Shown: positions 7,712-15,650 of the stretch, piece by piece | Position numbering within the stretch: position 1 is the stretch's first letter | Layout of the letters: each line of letters starts with the position of its first letter | NCBI GenBank assembly: GCA_009773615.1 | Contig: WSYA01000010.1 | Span: 1-46,235, forward strand | Source of the DNA: Gallionellaceae bacterium | GTDB taxonomy: Bacteria > Pseudomonadota > Gammaproteobacteria > Burkholderiales > Gallionellaceae | Direction of reading: 5' to 3' | DNA length: 46,235 nt | Notes under the pieces: model-generated | Told to the model about the DNA's origin: nothing | What the model saw: only the letters and a program-made list of their open reading frames with translations | The model's database searches: none | Program-made: the position numbers and the translations under genes

Positions 7712-8176
7712 TCCCAAGTAAATGTGAGTAACCTATTGGTTTTATTTAGTAACTGCTCAATACATATTGCACCAGCCAAGTGCCTGCCTACGCTTCGTCT
7801 TGGTGCTCTCGTCTTATCAACGCACACTTGCAGAGCATCGCAGCAACTTTCTGGTGCCAATCAGAGCTGCCTCTGTATTGGCGCCCGAATAAACACAATT
7901 GCCGAGCCCCACCAGCTGGCCCGCTGCCGACTACACCATTGCCATCGTTGAAATAATATTGCCCTCCATGTCCAGCACTTCTATGGACACGGCAATTAAA
8001 CTTGTCGCATTATTTTCGCCAATAAGCTGGGGGCATGAAGAACGCTCCACGATGCTCCAGTTTGGCTCTATGGCTGCACCAAAACAGGTCGTTATGAATT
8101 AGCGATAAGTTGCGCGGCAAATCGGAAATATTTCAATACATTGACTGCATTTAATATTTTCTCTTTGCCAGAGCTA
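7712..8176. other. Long divergent control region with NtrC-like sites; no supported gene
   Basis: About 650 bases separate the divergent narK and nirB genes. TGCACCAGCCAAGTGCC at 7768-7784 fits GCAC-N7-GTGC, the NtrC core. TGCACC at 8075-8080 is a half-site about 100 bases before the nirB promoter, a usual enhancer distance. Short open frames exist on both strands, but none has family features or a convincing ribosome-binding site. A minus-strand stretch around 7950-8090 reads like decayed coding sequence (SMEVLDMEGNIISTMAMV then a stop), but I do not recognise it. Confidence 0.4.
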
Positions 8177-8192
8177 TGGCACGGCTATTGCT
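8177..8192 (+). promoter_or_regulatory. Sigma-54 (-24/-12) promoter for nirB-nirD-nasA
   Basis: TGGCACGGCTATTGCT matches the consensus TGGCACG-N4-TTGCW at every defined position except the base after CAC-G, with GG (8178-8179) and GC (8190-8191) ten bases apart. Predicted start is near 8203, giving a leader of about 100 bases that contains the attenuator hairpin. Confidence 0.8.
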
Positions 8193-8251
8193 CCGTAATA
8201 GATATCGACGAACCAATGGCAGTTCGGAGGCTTTGTAACAAAGGACAAAGG

Positions 8252-8289
8252 TGTCCGACTGCGTGCAACGCCGTCGGACAGCATTTTTT
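8252..8289 (+). terminator. Leader terminator (attenuator) before nirB
   Basis: TGTCCGAC (8252-8259) pairs with GTCGGACA (8273-8280). Inside, GCGT pairs with ACGC around a GCA loop, and GCATTTTTT follows. This is a full intrinsic terminator ending about 15 bases before the nirB ATG and downstream of the sigma-54 promoter. It would stop transcription before the genes unless overridden. A weaker dyad (CTTTG-TAA-CAAAG, 8231-8243) precedes it. NasR- or NasT-type antitermination by ANTAR proteins at such leaders is known; no such protein is encoded in this window. Confidence 0.75.
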
Positions 8290-8303
8290 AAAGGGAAAAT
8301 ATT

Positions 8304-10751
8304 ATGATAGCAACGGCAAAAATGCGTTTAGTGGTGATTGGCAACGGCATGGCAGGCATACGCACCATTGAAGAGTTGCTCAAGATGTCGTCCGACACGT
8401 TCGACATAACCGTGTTCGGCTCAGAGCCTCAACCCAATTACAACCGCATCCTGCTGTCGCCAGTGCTGTCGGGAGAGATGTCGTTCAAAGACACCATTCT
8501 GAACGACTGGAGCTGGTACGAGCAAAACCATATCACCCTACACACGGGCAAGACGGTAACCAAGATCGACCGCTTACGCTGCGTGGTCGAAACGGAAGAC
8601 GGGATTGTCGTACCCTATGACCGCTTGCTGATCGCCACCGGTTCCAACCCCATCATGCTCCCGGTTCCCGGAATTAACCTACCGGGCGTAGTGGGCTATC
8701 GTAGCATCGCCGACGTGGAGAACATGCTGGGCATGGCAGGCGAGGGCATTCGTGCTGTGGTGATCGGCGGCGGTTTGCTCGGATTGGAAGCGGCGAACGG
8801 TTTGTCGCTACGCGGCATGGATGTATCGGTAGTGCATCTGTGCGAATGGCCGATGGAGCGCCAATTGGACAAGGTCGGCGGTGGACTGTTGCAGGGGGCG
8901 CTGGAAAAACGCGGCTTGAAGTTCTACCTGTCGCGCCAAACGGAAGCCATCCTCGGCGAAACCTCGGTCACTGGCTTGCGCTTCAAAGATGGCGAAGAGA
9001 TACCCGCCGATTTGATCGTGATGTCGGCGGGTATACGTCCCAACATCGCGCTGGCCAAGTCAGCCGGCATCCATTGCGAACGCGGCATCGTGGTCAGCGA
9101 CACCATGCAGACCTACGACCCGAAGATATATTCGGTGGGCGAATGCGTGCAGCATCGCGGGCAGACTTACGGGCTGGTCGCACCGCTGTTTGAGCAGGCC
9201 AAAGTGGCGGCGAATCACCTCGCCCGCTATGGCGCAATGCGTTATGAAGGCTCTTCCGTTTCGACCAAACTCAAGGTGACCGGCATCGATCTGTTTTCTG
9301 CGGGCGACTTCAATCCCGGCAAGGGGGACGAAGAGCTGCTGTTGCAAGATTCGGCGCGCGGTGTATACAAAAAACTTGTGCTGCGCGATAACAAATTGCG
9401 CGGCGCGGTGATGTACGGCGATACCGTGGACGGGCCCTGGTATTTCCAGATGATGCGCGATGGAACCGACATTACGGAAATGCGCGAGCACATCTTGTTC
9501 GGCCAGGCGCATCTTGGCGATTCGGGGCATGGCGGGACAAGCAGCGTGGCAAACATGCCGGACACCGCTGAAATTTGCGGCTGCAACGGCGTGTGCAAGG
9601 GAACTATCGTCAATGCCATCGTCGAGAAAAAACTATTCACCTTGGGCGAAGTGCGCGCACATACCAAAGCATCCGCTTCGTGCGGTTCATGTACCGGCTT
9701 GGTAGAGGCGATACTGGCGAATACGCTGGGTGGCGATTATTCCGCCAAGCCAAGCAAGCAGGCAATCTGCGGATGCACTGATGCCTCGCATCAGGACGTG
9801 TCGCAAGCGATCCGTAAAGACGGACTGAAAACTATCCCCGATGTGATGCAGGCATTGCAATGGAAAACGCCGGATGGTTGCCATGTGTGCCGTCCCGCGT
9901 TGAACTACTATTTGCTGGCGGCGTGGCCGGGTGAATATGCGGACGACAGTCGCTCGCGTTTCATCAACGAACGCGTGCATGCCAACATCCAGAAGGACGG
10001 CACGTATTCGGTGATCCCGCGTATCTGGGGTGGCGTCACCTCACCCGCCGAATTGCGCGCTATCGCCGAGATCGCCGAACGCTACGAAGTCCCCACCGTC
10101 CATATCACCGGCGGGCAGCGCATCGGTTTATACGGCATCACCAAAGAAAACCTGCCCAAGATGTGGGGCGAACTGGTTGAGGCGGGATTCGTCTCCGGCC
10201 ATGCCTACGGCAAGTCGCTGCGCACGGTGAAGACCTGCGTCGGCTCCGAGTGGTGTCGTTTCGGCACGCAGGACTCCACCGGTCTGGGCATCAAGGTCGA
10301 GCAGATGACCTGGGGTTCGTGGACGCCGCACAAATTCAAGATCGCCGTGTCCGGTTGCCCGCGCAATTGCGCCGAGGCCACCATCAAAGATTTCGGCGTG
10401 GTGTGTGTCGATTCCGGGTACGAGATTCATGTCGGCGGCAATGGCGGCATCAAAGTGCGCGTCACCGACTTTCTATGCAAGGTCGCGACCGAGGCCGAGG
10501 TGCTGGAATACTGCGGCGCGTTCATGCAACTGTATCGGGAAGAAGCCCATTATCTGGATCGCACCGCGCCGTGGATCGAACGCGTCGGACTGGCGCACAT
10601 CAAACAGCACATCGTCGCAGATGCTGCGGGCCGCTCCGCGTTGTATGCACGTTTTCTGGAATCGCAACGCTACTCGCAGGACGATCCGTGGAAAGAGCGC
10701 GCCGAAGGAAAAGAAGCACACGAGTACGCCACTCTAGCCACCATCGAATAA
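8304..10751 (+). CDS. nirB: Assimilatory nitrite reductase [NAD(P)H], large subunit
   Basis: This 815-residue enzyme reduces nitrite to ammonium with NAD(P)H through FAD, Fe-S and siroheme. The N-terminal FAD-binding motif is VVIGNGMAG (about 10-18), and a second nucleotide-binding motif VVIGGGLLGLEAA follows at about 152. BFD-like [2Fe-2S] domains show CGCNGVC (from Cys425) and CGSCTG, then CGCTD and CHVC. The siroheme/[4Fe-4S] half shows TCVGSEWCRFGTQDS and SGCPRNCAEA. Length and order are standard for NirB. AAGGGAA lies just ahead of ATG 8304. It is first in an operon with nirD and nasA, driven by the sigma-54 promoter at 8177 and gated by the leader terminator. Confidence 0.96.
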   Translation: MIATAKMRLVVIGNGMAGIRTIEELLKMSSDTFDITVFGSEPQPNYNRILLSPVLSGEMSFKDTILNDWSWYEQNHITLHTGKTVTKIDRLRCVVETEDGIVVPYDRLLIATGSNPIMLPVPGINLPGVVGYRSIADVENMLGMAGEGIRAVVIGGGLLGLEAANGLSLRGMDVSVVHLCEWPMERQLDKVGGGLLQGALEKRGLKFYLSRQTEAILGETSVTGLRFKDGEEIPADLIVMSAGIRPNIALAKSAGIHCERGIVVSDTMQTYDPKIYSVGECVQHRGQTYGLVAPLFEQAKVAANHLARYGAMRYEGSSVSTKLKVTGIDLFSAGDFNPGKGDEELLLQDSARGVYKKLVLRDNKLRGAVMYGDTVDGPWYFQMMRDGTDITEMREHILFGQAHLGDSGHGGTSSVANMPDTAEICGCNGVCKGTIVNAIVEKKLFTLGEVRAHTKASASCGSCTGLVEAILANTLGGDYSAKPSKQAICGCTDASHQDVSQAIRKDGLKTIPDVMQALQWKTPDGCHVCRPALNYYLLAAWPGEYADDSRSRFINERVHANIQKDGTYSVIPRIWGGVTSPAELRAIAEIAERYEVPTVHITGGQRIGLYGITKENLPKMWGELVEAGFVSGHAYGKSLRTVKTCVGSEWCRFGTQDSTGLGIKVEQMTWGSWTPHKFKIAVSGCPRNCAEATIKDFGVVCVDSGYEIHVGGNGGIKVRVTDFLCKVATEAEVLEYCGAFMQLYREEAHYLDRTAPWIERVGLAHIKQHIVADAAGRSALYARFLESQRYSQDDPWKERAEGKEAHEYATLATIE

Positions 10752-10762
10752 GGAGAAACGCA

Positions 10763-11092
10763 ATGAACTGGATACAAGTCGGCACGCTGGAAGATATACC
10801 TCGCCAAGGTTCGCGGGTCATCAAAACAGATGACGGAGAAATCGCACTGTTTCGCAGCGTGGATGATCAGGTGTTTGCACTGAATAACCGTTGCCCGCAC
10901 AAAGGCGGGCCGCTGGCACAAGGTATCGTACACGGCAAGCGTGTGACTTGTCCGTTGCATAGCTGGGTGATTGATCTGGAGTCGGGCAATGCCATCGCTC
11001 CCGATACTGGTTGCGCACATCGGCATGAAGTCCGAATCGCACATAGCGCGTTATTTCTTGAAATGAAAGCCGGGGCATGCAAAAAAGCCTAG
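10763..11092 (+). CDS. nirD: Nitrite reductase small subunit, Rieske-type
   Basis: This is a 109-residue cytosolic partner of NirB. The Rieske-like cluster motifs are CPHKGG (Cys44, His46) and CPLHSW (Cys63, His66), so the [2Fe-2S] ligands of the classical Rieske fold are present; many NirD proteins lack some of these. The start is fixed by AGGAGAAACGCA directly before ATG 10763, eleven bases after the nirB stop. The end overlaps the nasA start by 16 bases, indicating translational coupling. Confidence 0.93.
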   Translation: MNWIQVGTLEDIPRQGSRVIKTDDGEIALFRSVDDQVFALNNRCPHKGGPLAQGIVHGKRVTCPLHSWVIDLESGNAIAPDTGCAHRHEVRIAHSALFLEMKAGACKKA

Positions 11093-13746
11093 CGTCACCA
11101 CACACGACTCGCAGCACCTGCCCTTATTGCGGGGTGGGCTGCGGCGTGGAGGTGAGCGTTGCGGCGGATGGCATCACGCTGTGCGGCGATCAACATCATC
11201 CGGCAAACTTCGGGCGACTATGCTCCAAAGGTGCTGCATTAGCTGACACATTGGATCACGAAGGGCGCTTGTTGCATCCCTTGGTCAATGGGCAACGCGC
11301 TTCGTGGGATGAGGCGCTGGATCGTGTTGCCGATGGCTTCAAAAAAATCATTGCCGAACACGGGCCGGATGCAGTGGCCTTCTATGTCTCAGGGCAGCTG
11401 TTGACCGAAGACTATTACGTCGCCAACAAGCTGATGAAAGGCTTTATCGGTAGCGCGAACATCGACACCAATTCCCGCTTGTGCATGTCCACCGCAGTGG
11501 CAGCGCACAAACGCGCTTTCGGTGCCGATGCCGTGCCGGTTTGTTATGAGGATATAGAGGCCGCCGATCTGGTGGTCATCGTCGGCTCCAACTATGCGTG
11601 GGCGCACCCGGTGCTGTACCAGCGTTTGGCGGCGGCGAAAAAAGCCCGTCCAAGCATGCAGGTGGTGGTGGTCGACCCACGTCGCACGGCGACTTGCGAC
11701 ATTGCCGATTTGCATCTAGCCATCGCGCCGGGAGCGGACGCGTATTTGTTCAACGGCCTGCTGCATTTTCTGCGGCGCGAAGACGCGCTCGATCTGGCCT
11801 ACGTCGAGGCGCATGTGGAAGGTTTCGCAGCTGCCTTTGAAGCGGCGCGGGCAGTGAGTTCGATTCCAAAAGTGGCACAGGTGTGCGGAGTTGCCGAGAC
11901 GCAGCTCAGCGAATTTTTTCAGATGTTCGCGCGCACCGAACGCACCGTGACGATCTTTTCGCAAGGCATCAATCAATCCTCCAGCGGCGTGGACAAAGCC
12001 AACGCGATCATCAATGTGCATCTGGCGACGGGGCGCATTGGGCGTCCCGGTATGGGGCCGTTCTCTGTCACGGGGCAACCGAATGCGATGGGCGGACGCG
12101 AGGTGGGCGGACTCGCCAATCAGCTGGCGGCGCATCTGGATTTTTCCGATGCCGCGAGCATTGATCTGGTAGCGAGATTCTGGGACGCACCGCACATGGC
12201 GCAAGCACCCGGGCTCAAAGCAGTGGACATGTTTCAAGCCATTGCAGCGGGAAAAATCAAAGCGGTGTGGATCATGGGAACCAACCCGGTGGTCAGTATG
12301 CCGGATGCAGATCGCGTGCGCGCCGCCTTGCTGGATTGTGAACTGGTGGTTGTCTCCGATTGTGTGCAACACACCGACACCACGGCTTGCGCCGACATTC
12401 TGCTGCCTGCCGCAGGCTGGGGAGAGAAAGACGGCACCGTGACCAATTCTGAACGGCGCATTTCGCGACAACGCTCATTCATGCCAACGGCAGGGGAAGC
12501 CAAGCCGGACTGGTGGATCATCACTCAAGTGGCGCAGCGCATGGGCTTTGCCGCAGCGTTTTCGTATGCAAAACCTGCGCAGATATTTAGTGAACATGCG
12601 CTGTTATCCGGTTTTGAAAATGCAGGGAAACGCGCTTTCGACATCAGCGCATTGACTAAGCTGAGCGATGTGAAATATGACGCATTGCAACCCGTACAAT
12701 GGCCGCTCAATAATGTTGCGCCGAACGGCACACAACGATTGTTCGCCGATGGAAAATTTTATACCCCCAACGGCAAAGCGCGCATGGTCGCTGTCGCGCC
12801 GCAACTGCCTGCGGTAACGGTGGACACGGATTTTCCGCTGGTGCTGAACACCGGTCGCATTCGCGATCAATGGCACACCATGACTCGCACCGGCAAAGTG
12901 CCGCGCCTGAATACCCATGAGTTCGAACCATTCGTGCAGATACATGCCGCTGATGCGCAATTTCATCAACTGCAAGATGGCGGACTGGCGCGCCTGACCA
13001 GCCGCCACGGCAGCATGCTGGCACGCGTACAAGTTAGCGAAGATCAACGTCACGGTTCGGTGTTTGTGCCGATGCACTGGAATGATGCTTTTGCTAAGTT
13101 GGCACGGGTGGACGCACTTGTCGCCCCGATCACCGATCCGATCTCCGGCCAGCCGGAATCCAAGCATACGCCAGTACGTGTTGAGCCATATAAACCGGTT
13201 TGGCAGGGATTTGTATTGAGCCGTACACGGCTGGAATTGGCCGATGCGAGCTATTGCGCAAGCTCATGGGGTGTCGGTTATTGGCGGCACGAGATCGCTG
13301 GCGAAACATTGCCGGATAACTGGCGCAGTTGGGTGAAAAATGCATGGCACGGCTCAGGAGATTGGCAGGAGTATAGTGACGCGGCGATGGGTCGTTACCG
13401 TGCGGCCTGTCTTAACGAAGGAAAATTGGACGCCGTTTTTTTTATTGCTTCGGATCAGCGTCTGCCGGAACGGGAGTGGGTCGGCAATTTATTTGGAAAG
13501 GCTGTTTTGGATACTGCGGATATGGGCGCATTGCTGGCGGCGCGCCCCCGCAAAGGAGTTGCGTCTGATACTGGACGCACTGTGTGCGCCTGTTTCGGCA
13601 TCGGAGAAAAAACGATACGACAGGCCATACAAAAACATGGACTGAACAGCGTTGAGGCAGTGGGACAAGTGCTGAAGGCTGGAACAGGTTGCGGTTCCTG
13701 TGTGCCCGAAATACGCCGTATCGTATCGCCATTGCAGGTCAGCTAA
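11077..13746 (+). CDS. nasA: Assimilatory nitrate reductase catalytic subunit
   Basis: This 889-residue molybdenum enzyme reduces nitrate to nitrite in the cytoplasm. The N-terminal [4Fe-4S] ligands are CPYCGVGC (Cys15, 18, 22) and LCSKG. The Mo-bis-MGD domains follow with typical stretches (NIDTNSRLCMSTA, GTNPVVSMPDADRVR, CADILLPAAGWGEKDGTVTNSERR, NTGRIRDQWHTMTRTG). A C-terminal BFD-like [2Fe-2S] domain shows CACFGIGEKTI and GTGCGSCVPEI, the electron-entry module seen in NasA/NarB forms of this length. No Tat signal is present, as expected for an assimilatory enzyme. The gene overlaps the end of nirD and closes the nirB-nirD-nasA operon. Confidence 0.95.
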   Translation: MQKSLASPHTTRSTCPYCGVGCGVEVSVAADGITLCGDQHHPANFGRLCSKGAALADTLDHEGRLLHPLVNGQRASWDEALDRVADGFKKIIAEHGPDAVAFYVSGQLLTEDYYVANKLMKGFIGSANIDTNSRLCMSTAVAAHKRAFGADAVPVCYEDIEAADLVVIVGSNYAWAHPVLYQRLAAAKKARPSMQVVVVDPRRTATCDIADLHLAIAPGADAYLFNGLLHFLRREDALDLAYVEAHVEGFAAAFEAARAVSSIPKVAQVCGVAETQLSEFFQMFARTERTVTIFSQGINQSSSGVDKANAIINVHLATGRIGRPGMGPFSVTGQPNAMGGREVGGLANQLAAHLDFSDAASIDLVARFWDAPHMAQAPGLKAVDMFQAIAAGKIKAVWIMGTNPVVSMPDADRVRAALLDCELVVVSDCVQHTDTTACADILLPAAGWGEKDGTVTNSERRISRQRSFMPTAGEAKPDWWIITQVAQRMGFAAAFSYAKPAQIFSEHALLSGFENAGKRAFDISALTKLSDVKYDALQPVQWPLNNVAPNGTQRLFADGKFYTPNGKARMVAVAPQLPAVTVDTDFPLVLNTGRIRDQWHTMTRTGKVPRLNTHEFEPFVQIHAADAQFHQLQDGGLARLTSRHGSMLARVQVSEDQRHGSVFVPMHWNDAFAKLARVDALVAPITDPISGQPESKHTPVRVEPYKPVWQGFVLSRTRLELADASYCASSWGVGYWRHEIAGETLPDNWRSWVKNAWHGSGDWQEYSDAAMGRYRAACLNEGKLDAVFFIASDQRLPEREWVGNLFGKAVLDTADMGALLAARPRKGVASDTGRTVCACFGIGEKTIRQAIQKHGLNSVEAVGQVLKAGTGCGSCVPEIRRIVSPLQVS

Positions 13747-13929
13747 CGAGCTTACAACTTTTATGCTTTAGTCTGTGCAGCCTTGGCGAAACTACTGGCC
13801 TTATCTTCCATGTGCGATCTTCCCGCGTTTTGAGTAGGTATGGTCAAGGCTACAGCCAAATATAGGCGTGATATTTTCGGGGCGGATTCACTCCGGGAAT
13901 TTGCCGTCAGTAAATTCTAGGGGTGTTCT

Positions 13930-14553
13930 TTAGTGGGCGAGATTCATGCGCAACTGGTCCAGCGAAACGGTTGTGCTTGTCCCTATTTCGCGCAAAGCTT
14001 TATTCGCGCGAAATAGTTCCGTGCCGTGGCTGGATAGCTGGTCAAGCAGGGGAGCCGTAGCTTCGTGGAGCAACTCGTCAGGATGAGCGTTTAGGCGGAG
14101 CAAAAAATGTTTGCGCTGAGGATACAGCGCAGTCCAGCGCCAGGCTAGGAAACGATCATTACTTTTATAACCGGCATGCTGCAATTTGTCGTGCAGAGCG
14201 GCGATGTCGGGCAGTTGTTTTTTATCGTCCGTCGGAGAGCTGCTCCACATGAGGCCGCAATAGATGCGCGTTTCGCCCTCTATCACTTGCTGTTCCATCA
14301 TGGGTTGCAGAGATAAATTCTGCTCGCGGGCTGGTTGTAAATGCAGTCCCACATACCGGTCAGGCGTATTGCGATCTTCGGTCAAAGCGATGCGCCAATC
14401 CGATATTTGAGTCGTGAGGCGCGCACAGGCGCGATGCCAGAATTCGTTGTTCATGCGCATGCGGATGTTGTCCACCTGTTCGGCGACGCTGAGCGCCAAA
14501 GGAAGATTTTCCGGCAAAGAGAAAAAATCCAATACGGCTTGTTCTTCATTCAT
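13930..14553 (-). CDS. Hypothetical protein, 207 residues
   Basis: The frame is long and has protein-like composition, but I do not recognise the family. It begins MNEEQAVLDFFSLPENLPLA and is rich in Trp, Leu and charged residues, with no signal peptide, membrane segment or cysteine motif. The arrangement (a helix-rich start with NEFWHRACARL, then beta-like stretches YVGLHL and RIYCGLMW) recalls the C-terminal part of some PD-(D/E)XK-associated proteins, but no catalytic motif is visible. It is convergent with nasA (184 bases between stops, no clear terminator) and divergent from the act operon. It may be a real conserved hypothetical; the ribosome-binding site is weak. Confidence 0.6.
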   Translation of the reverse strand: MNEEQAVLDFFSLPENLPLALSVAEQVDNIRMRMNNEFWHRACARLTTQISDWRIALTEDRNTPDRYVGLHLQPAREQNLSLQPMMEQQVIEGETRIYCGLMWSSSPTDDKKQLPDIAALHDKLQHAGYKSNDRFLAWRWTALYPQRKHFLLRLNAHPDELLHEATAPLLDQLSSHGTELFRANKALREIGTSTTVSLDQLRMNLAH

Positions 14554-14617
14554 GGTGCGTATTCCGATCCGGGGTCAATGCGTGATAGTTTAACAAGAAG
14601 ACAGCGAGGGAGGAGGC

Positions 14618-14701
14618 ATGAGCTACAACTTATTAGGATTAGGCCGAGCCTTTCAAAATGTCTTCGTTCATAGGAAATGGGGCTTTGCGATTGAAATATA
14701 A
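14618..14701 (+). CDS. Possible small protein of 27 residues
   Basis: ATG at 14618 is preceded by the purine-rich GAGGGAGGAGG (14606-14616). The frame encodes MSYNLLGLGRAFQNVFVHRK plus seven residues before TAA at 14699-14701. No similarity is recognised. Spacing from AGGAGG is too tight, but GAGGG fits. It lies between the hypothetical gene and the act promoter on the act strand. It could be a small protein, a remnant or chance. Confidence 0.25.
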   Translation: MSYNLLGLGRAFQNVFVHRKWGFAIEI

Positions 14702-14770
14702 GCAAACGCTGTAATACTTTGATGCAAAGGTATTTTAATTTTAGATATTGGCCTTCTTGCCGAAGCAGTG

Positions 14771-14799
14771 TTGACATTATTTTTCAACCTAGACATTAT
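14771..14799 (+). promoter_or_regulatory. Sigma-70 type promoter of the act operon
   Basis: TTGACA (14771-14776) is a perfect -35 box, followed after 17 bases by CATTAT (14794-14799), four of six matches to the -10 box. A start near 14806 leaves about 150 untranslated bases before actA. Apart from this and the possible small frame, the 405 bases at 14554-14958 show nothing recognisable. Confidence 0.55.
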
Positions 14800-14958
14800 T
14801 CGGCTCGCGTTGTCGCGCTGGCCGATTTTCAGGTCAGTGGAATTAAAATAATAAAGCGATTGCGCCACGTAATTCAAATAATCCGTTTCACCCGTAGTAA
14901 TGCAATGTCGGCGGCAACCGGGCCGGCAGTCTATTGTTTTGTTGGGGGACCACATACG

Positions 14959-15597
14959 ATGCACCGTTTCTTATGCTTATCAATCCTGCTTGTCGGGCTA
15001 TTCGCGAATACAGGCAGTCATGCTACTGAAGTACCGCCATCCATTTCCACTGCGGATGATTTGGGGCCAAAGGTTGAACAGCCCATTGAGTTTCCCCATG
15101 ACCGCCACGCGGGTCCGCGCAATCCGGCAGATGCGGCAGACCCTTCTGTTCCCGCTAAGGGTGGCATGGAAATCAACTGTATGTATTGCCACACGGGGGC
15201 GCGCCGCAGTGCGGTAGCCGCTATCCCGCCGTTGCAAAAATGTGTCGGCTGTCACCAAACCATCAATTCGGTCAGAGAGACGCCGCGTATTCAGAAGTTG
15301 TTCGAATACTGGGATGCCAAAAAGCCGGTGCCTTGGAAAAAAGTGCATGACTTGCCGGACTTCGTGCGCTTCAACCACGAGCGTCATATCCAGCGTTTTG
15401 TCTTTGCGCAGAACAAGCCGGTGCAAGAAGCGTGCGGCTATTGCCACGGCGATGTGAAAACGATGACCGTTGCACGACGTCAAAAGTCGCTCTCCATGGG
15501 ATGGTGCGTAAGTTGCCATGAGAAAGATCATCCGGTGGATGTGGCGGCTACCAAGACGACACATGGCCCGAACGATTGCTGGCAGTGCCACAAATAA
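14959..15597 (+). CDS. actA: Alternative complex III pentahaem cytochrome c subunit ActA
   Basis: This is a 212-residue secreted cytochrome. An N-terminal hydrophobic signal (about 3-20) ends near SHA-TEV. Five CXXCH haem sites are at residues 74 (CMYCH), 95 (CVGCH), 159 (CGYCH), 183 (CVSCH) and 207 (CWQCH), the count expected for ActA. In alternative complex III, ActA takes electrons from the Fe-S subunit and passes them to ActE or a soluble carrier on the periplasmic side. ATG 14959 is chosen because the signal peptide starts there and GGGGG lies 9-12 bases upstream; the frame is open further upstream without secretion features. It is the first gene of a seven-gene operon. Confidence 0.93.
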   Translation: MHRFLCLSILLVGLFANTGSHATEVPPSISTADDLGPKVEQPIEFPHDRHAGPRNPADAADPSVPAKGGMEINCMYCHTGARRSAVAAIPPLQKCVGCHQTINSVRETPRIQKLFEYWDAKKPVPWKKVHDLPDFVRFNHERHIQRFVFAQNKPVQEACGYCHGDVKTMTVARRQKSLSMGWCVSCHEKDHPVDVAATKTTHGPNDCWQCHK

Positions 15598-15650
15598 TCG
15601 CCCGTGAATAGCGCGAGTTCGCAAATCAAGATTTCCAAGAGGGTTTAGTG

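Noticed and set aside
7585..8102. Several 65-90 codon frames in the narK-nirB divergent region
   Set aside because: They overlap each other on both strands, lack ribosome-binding sites and recognisable motifs, and cover promoter sequence.
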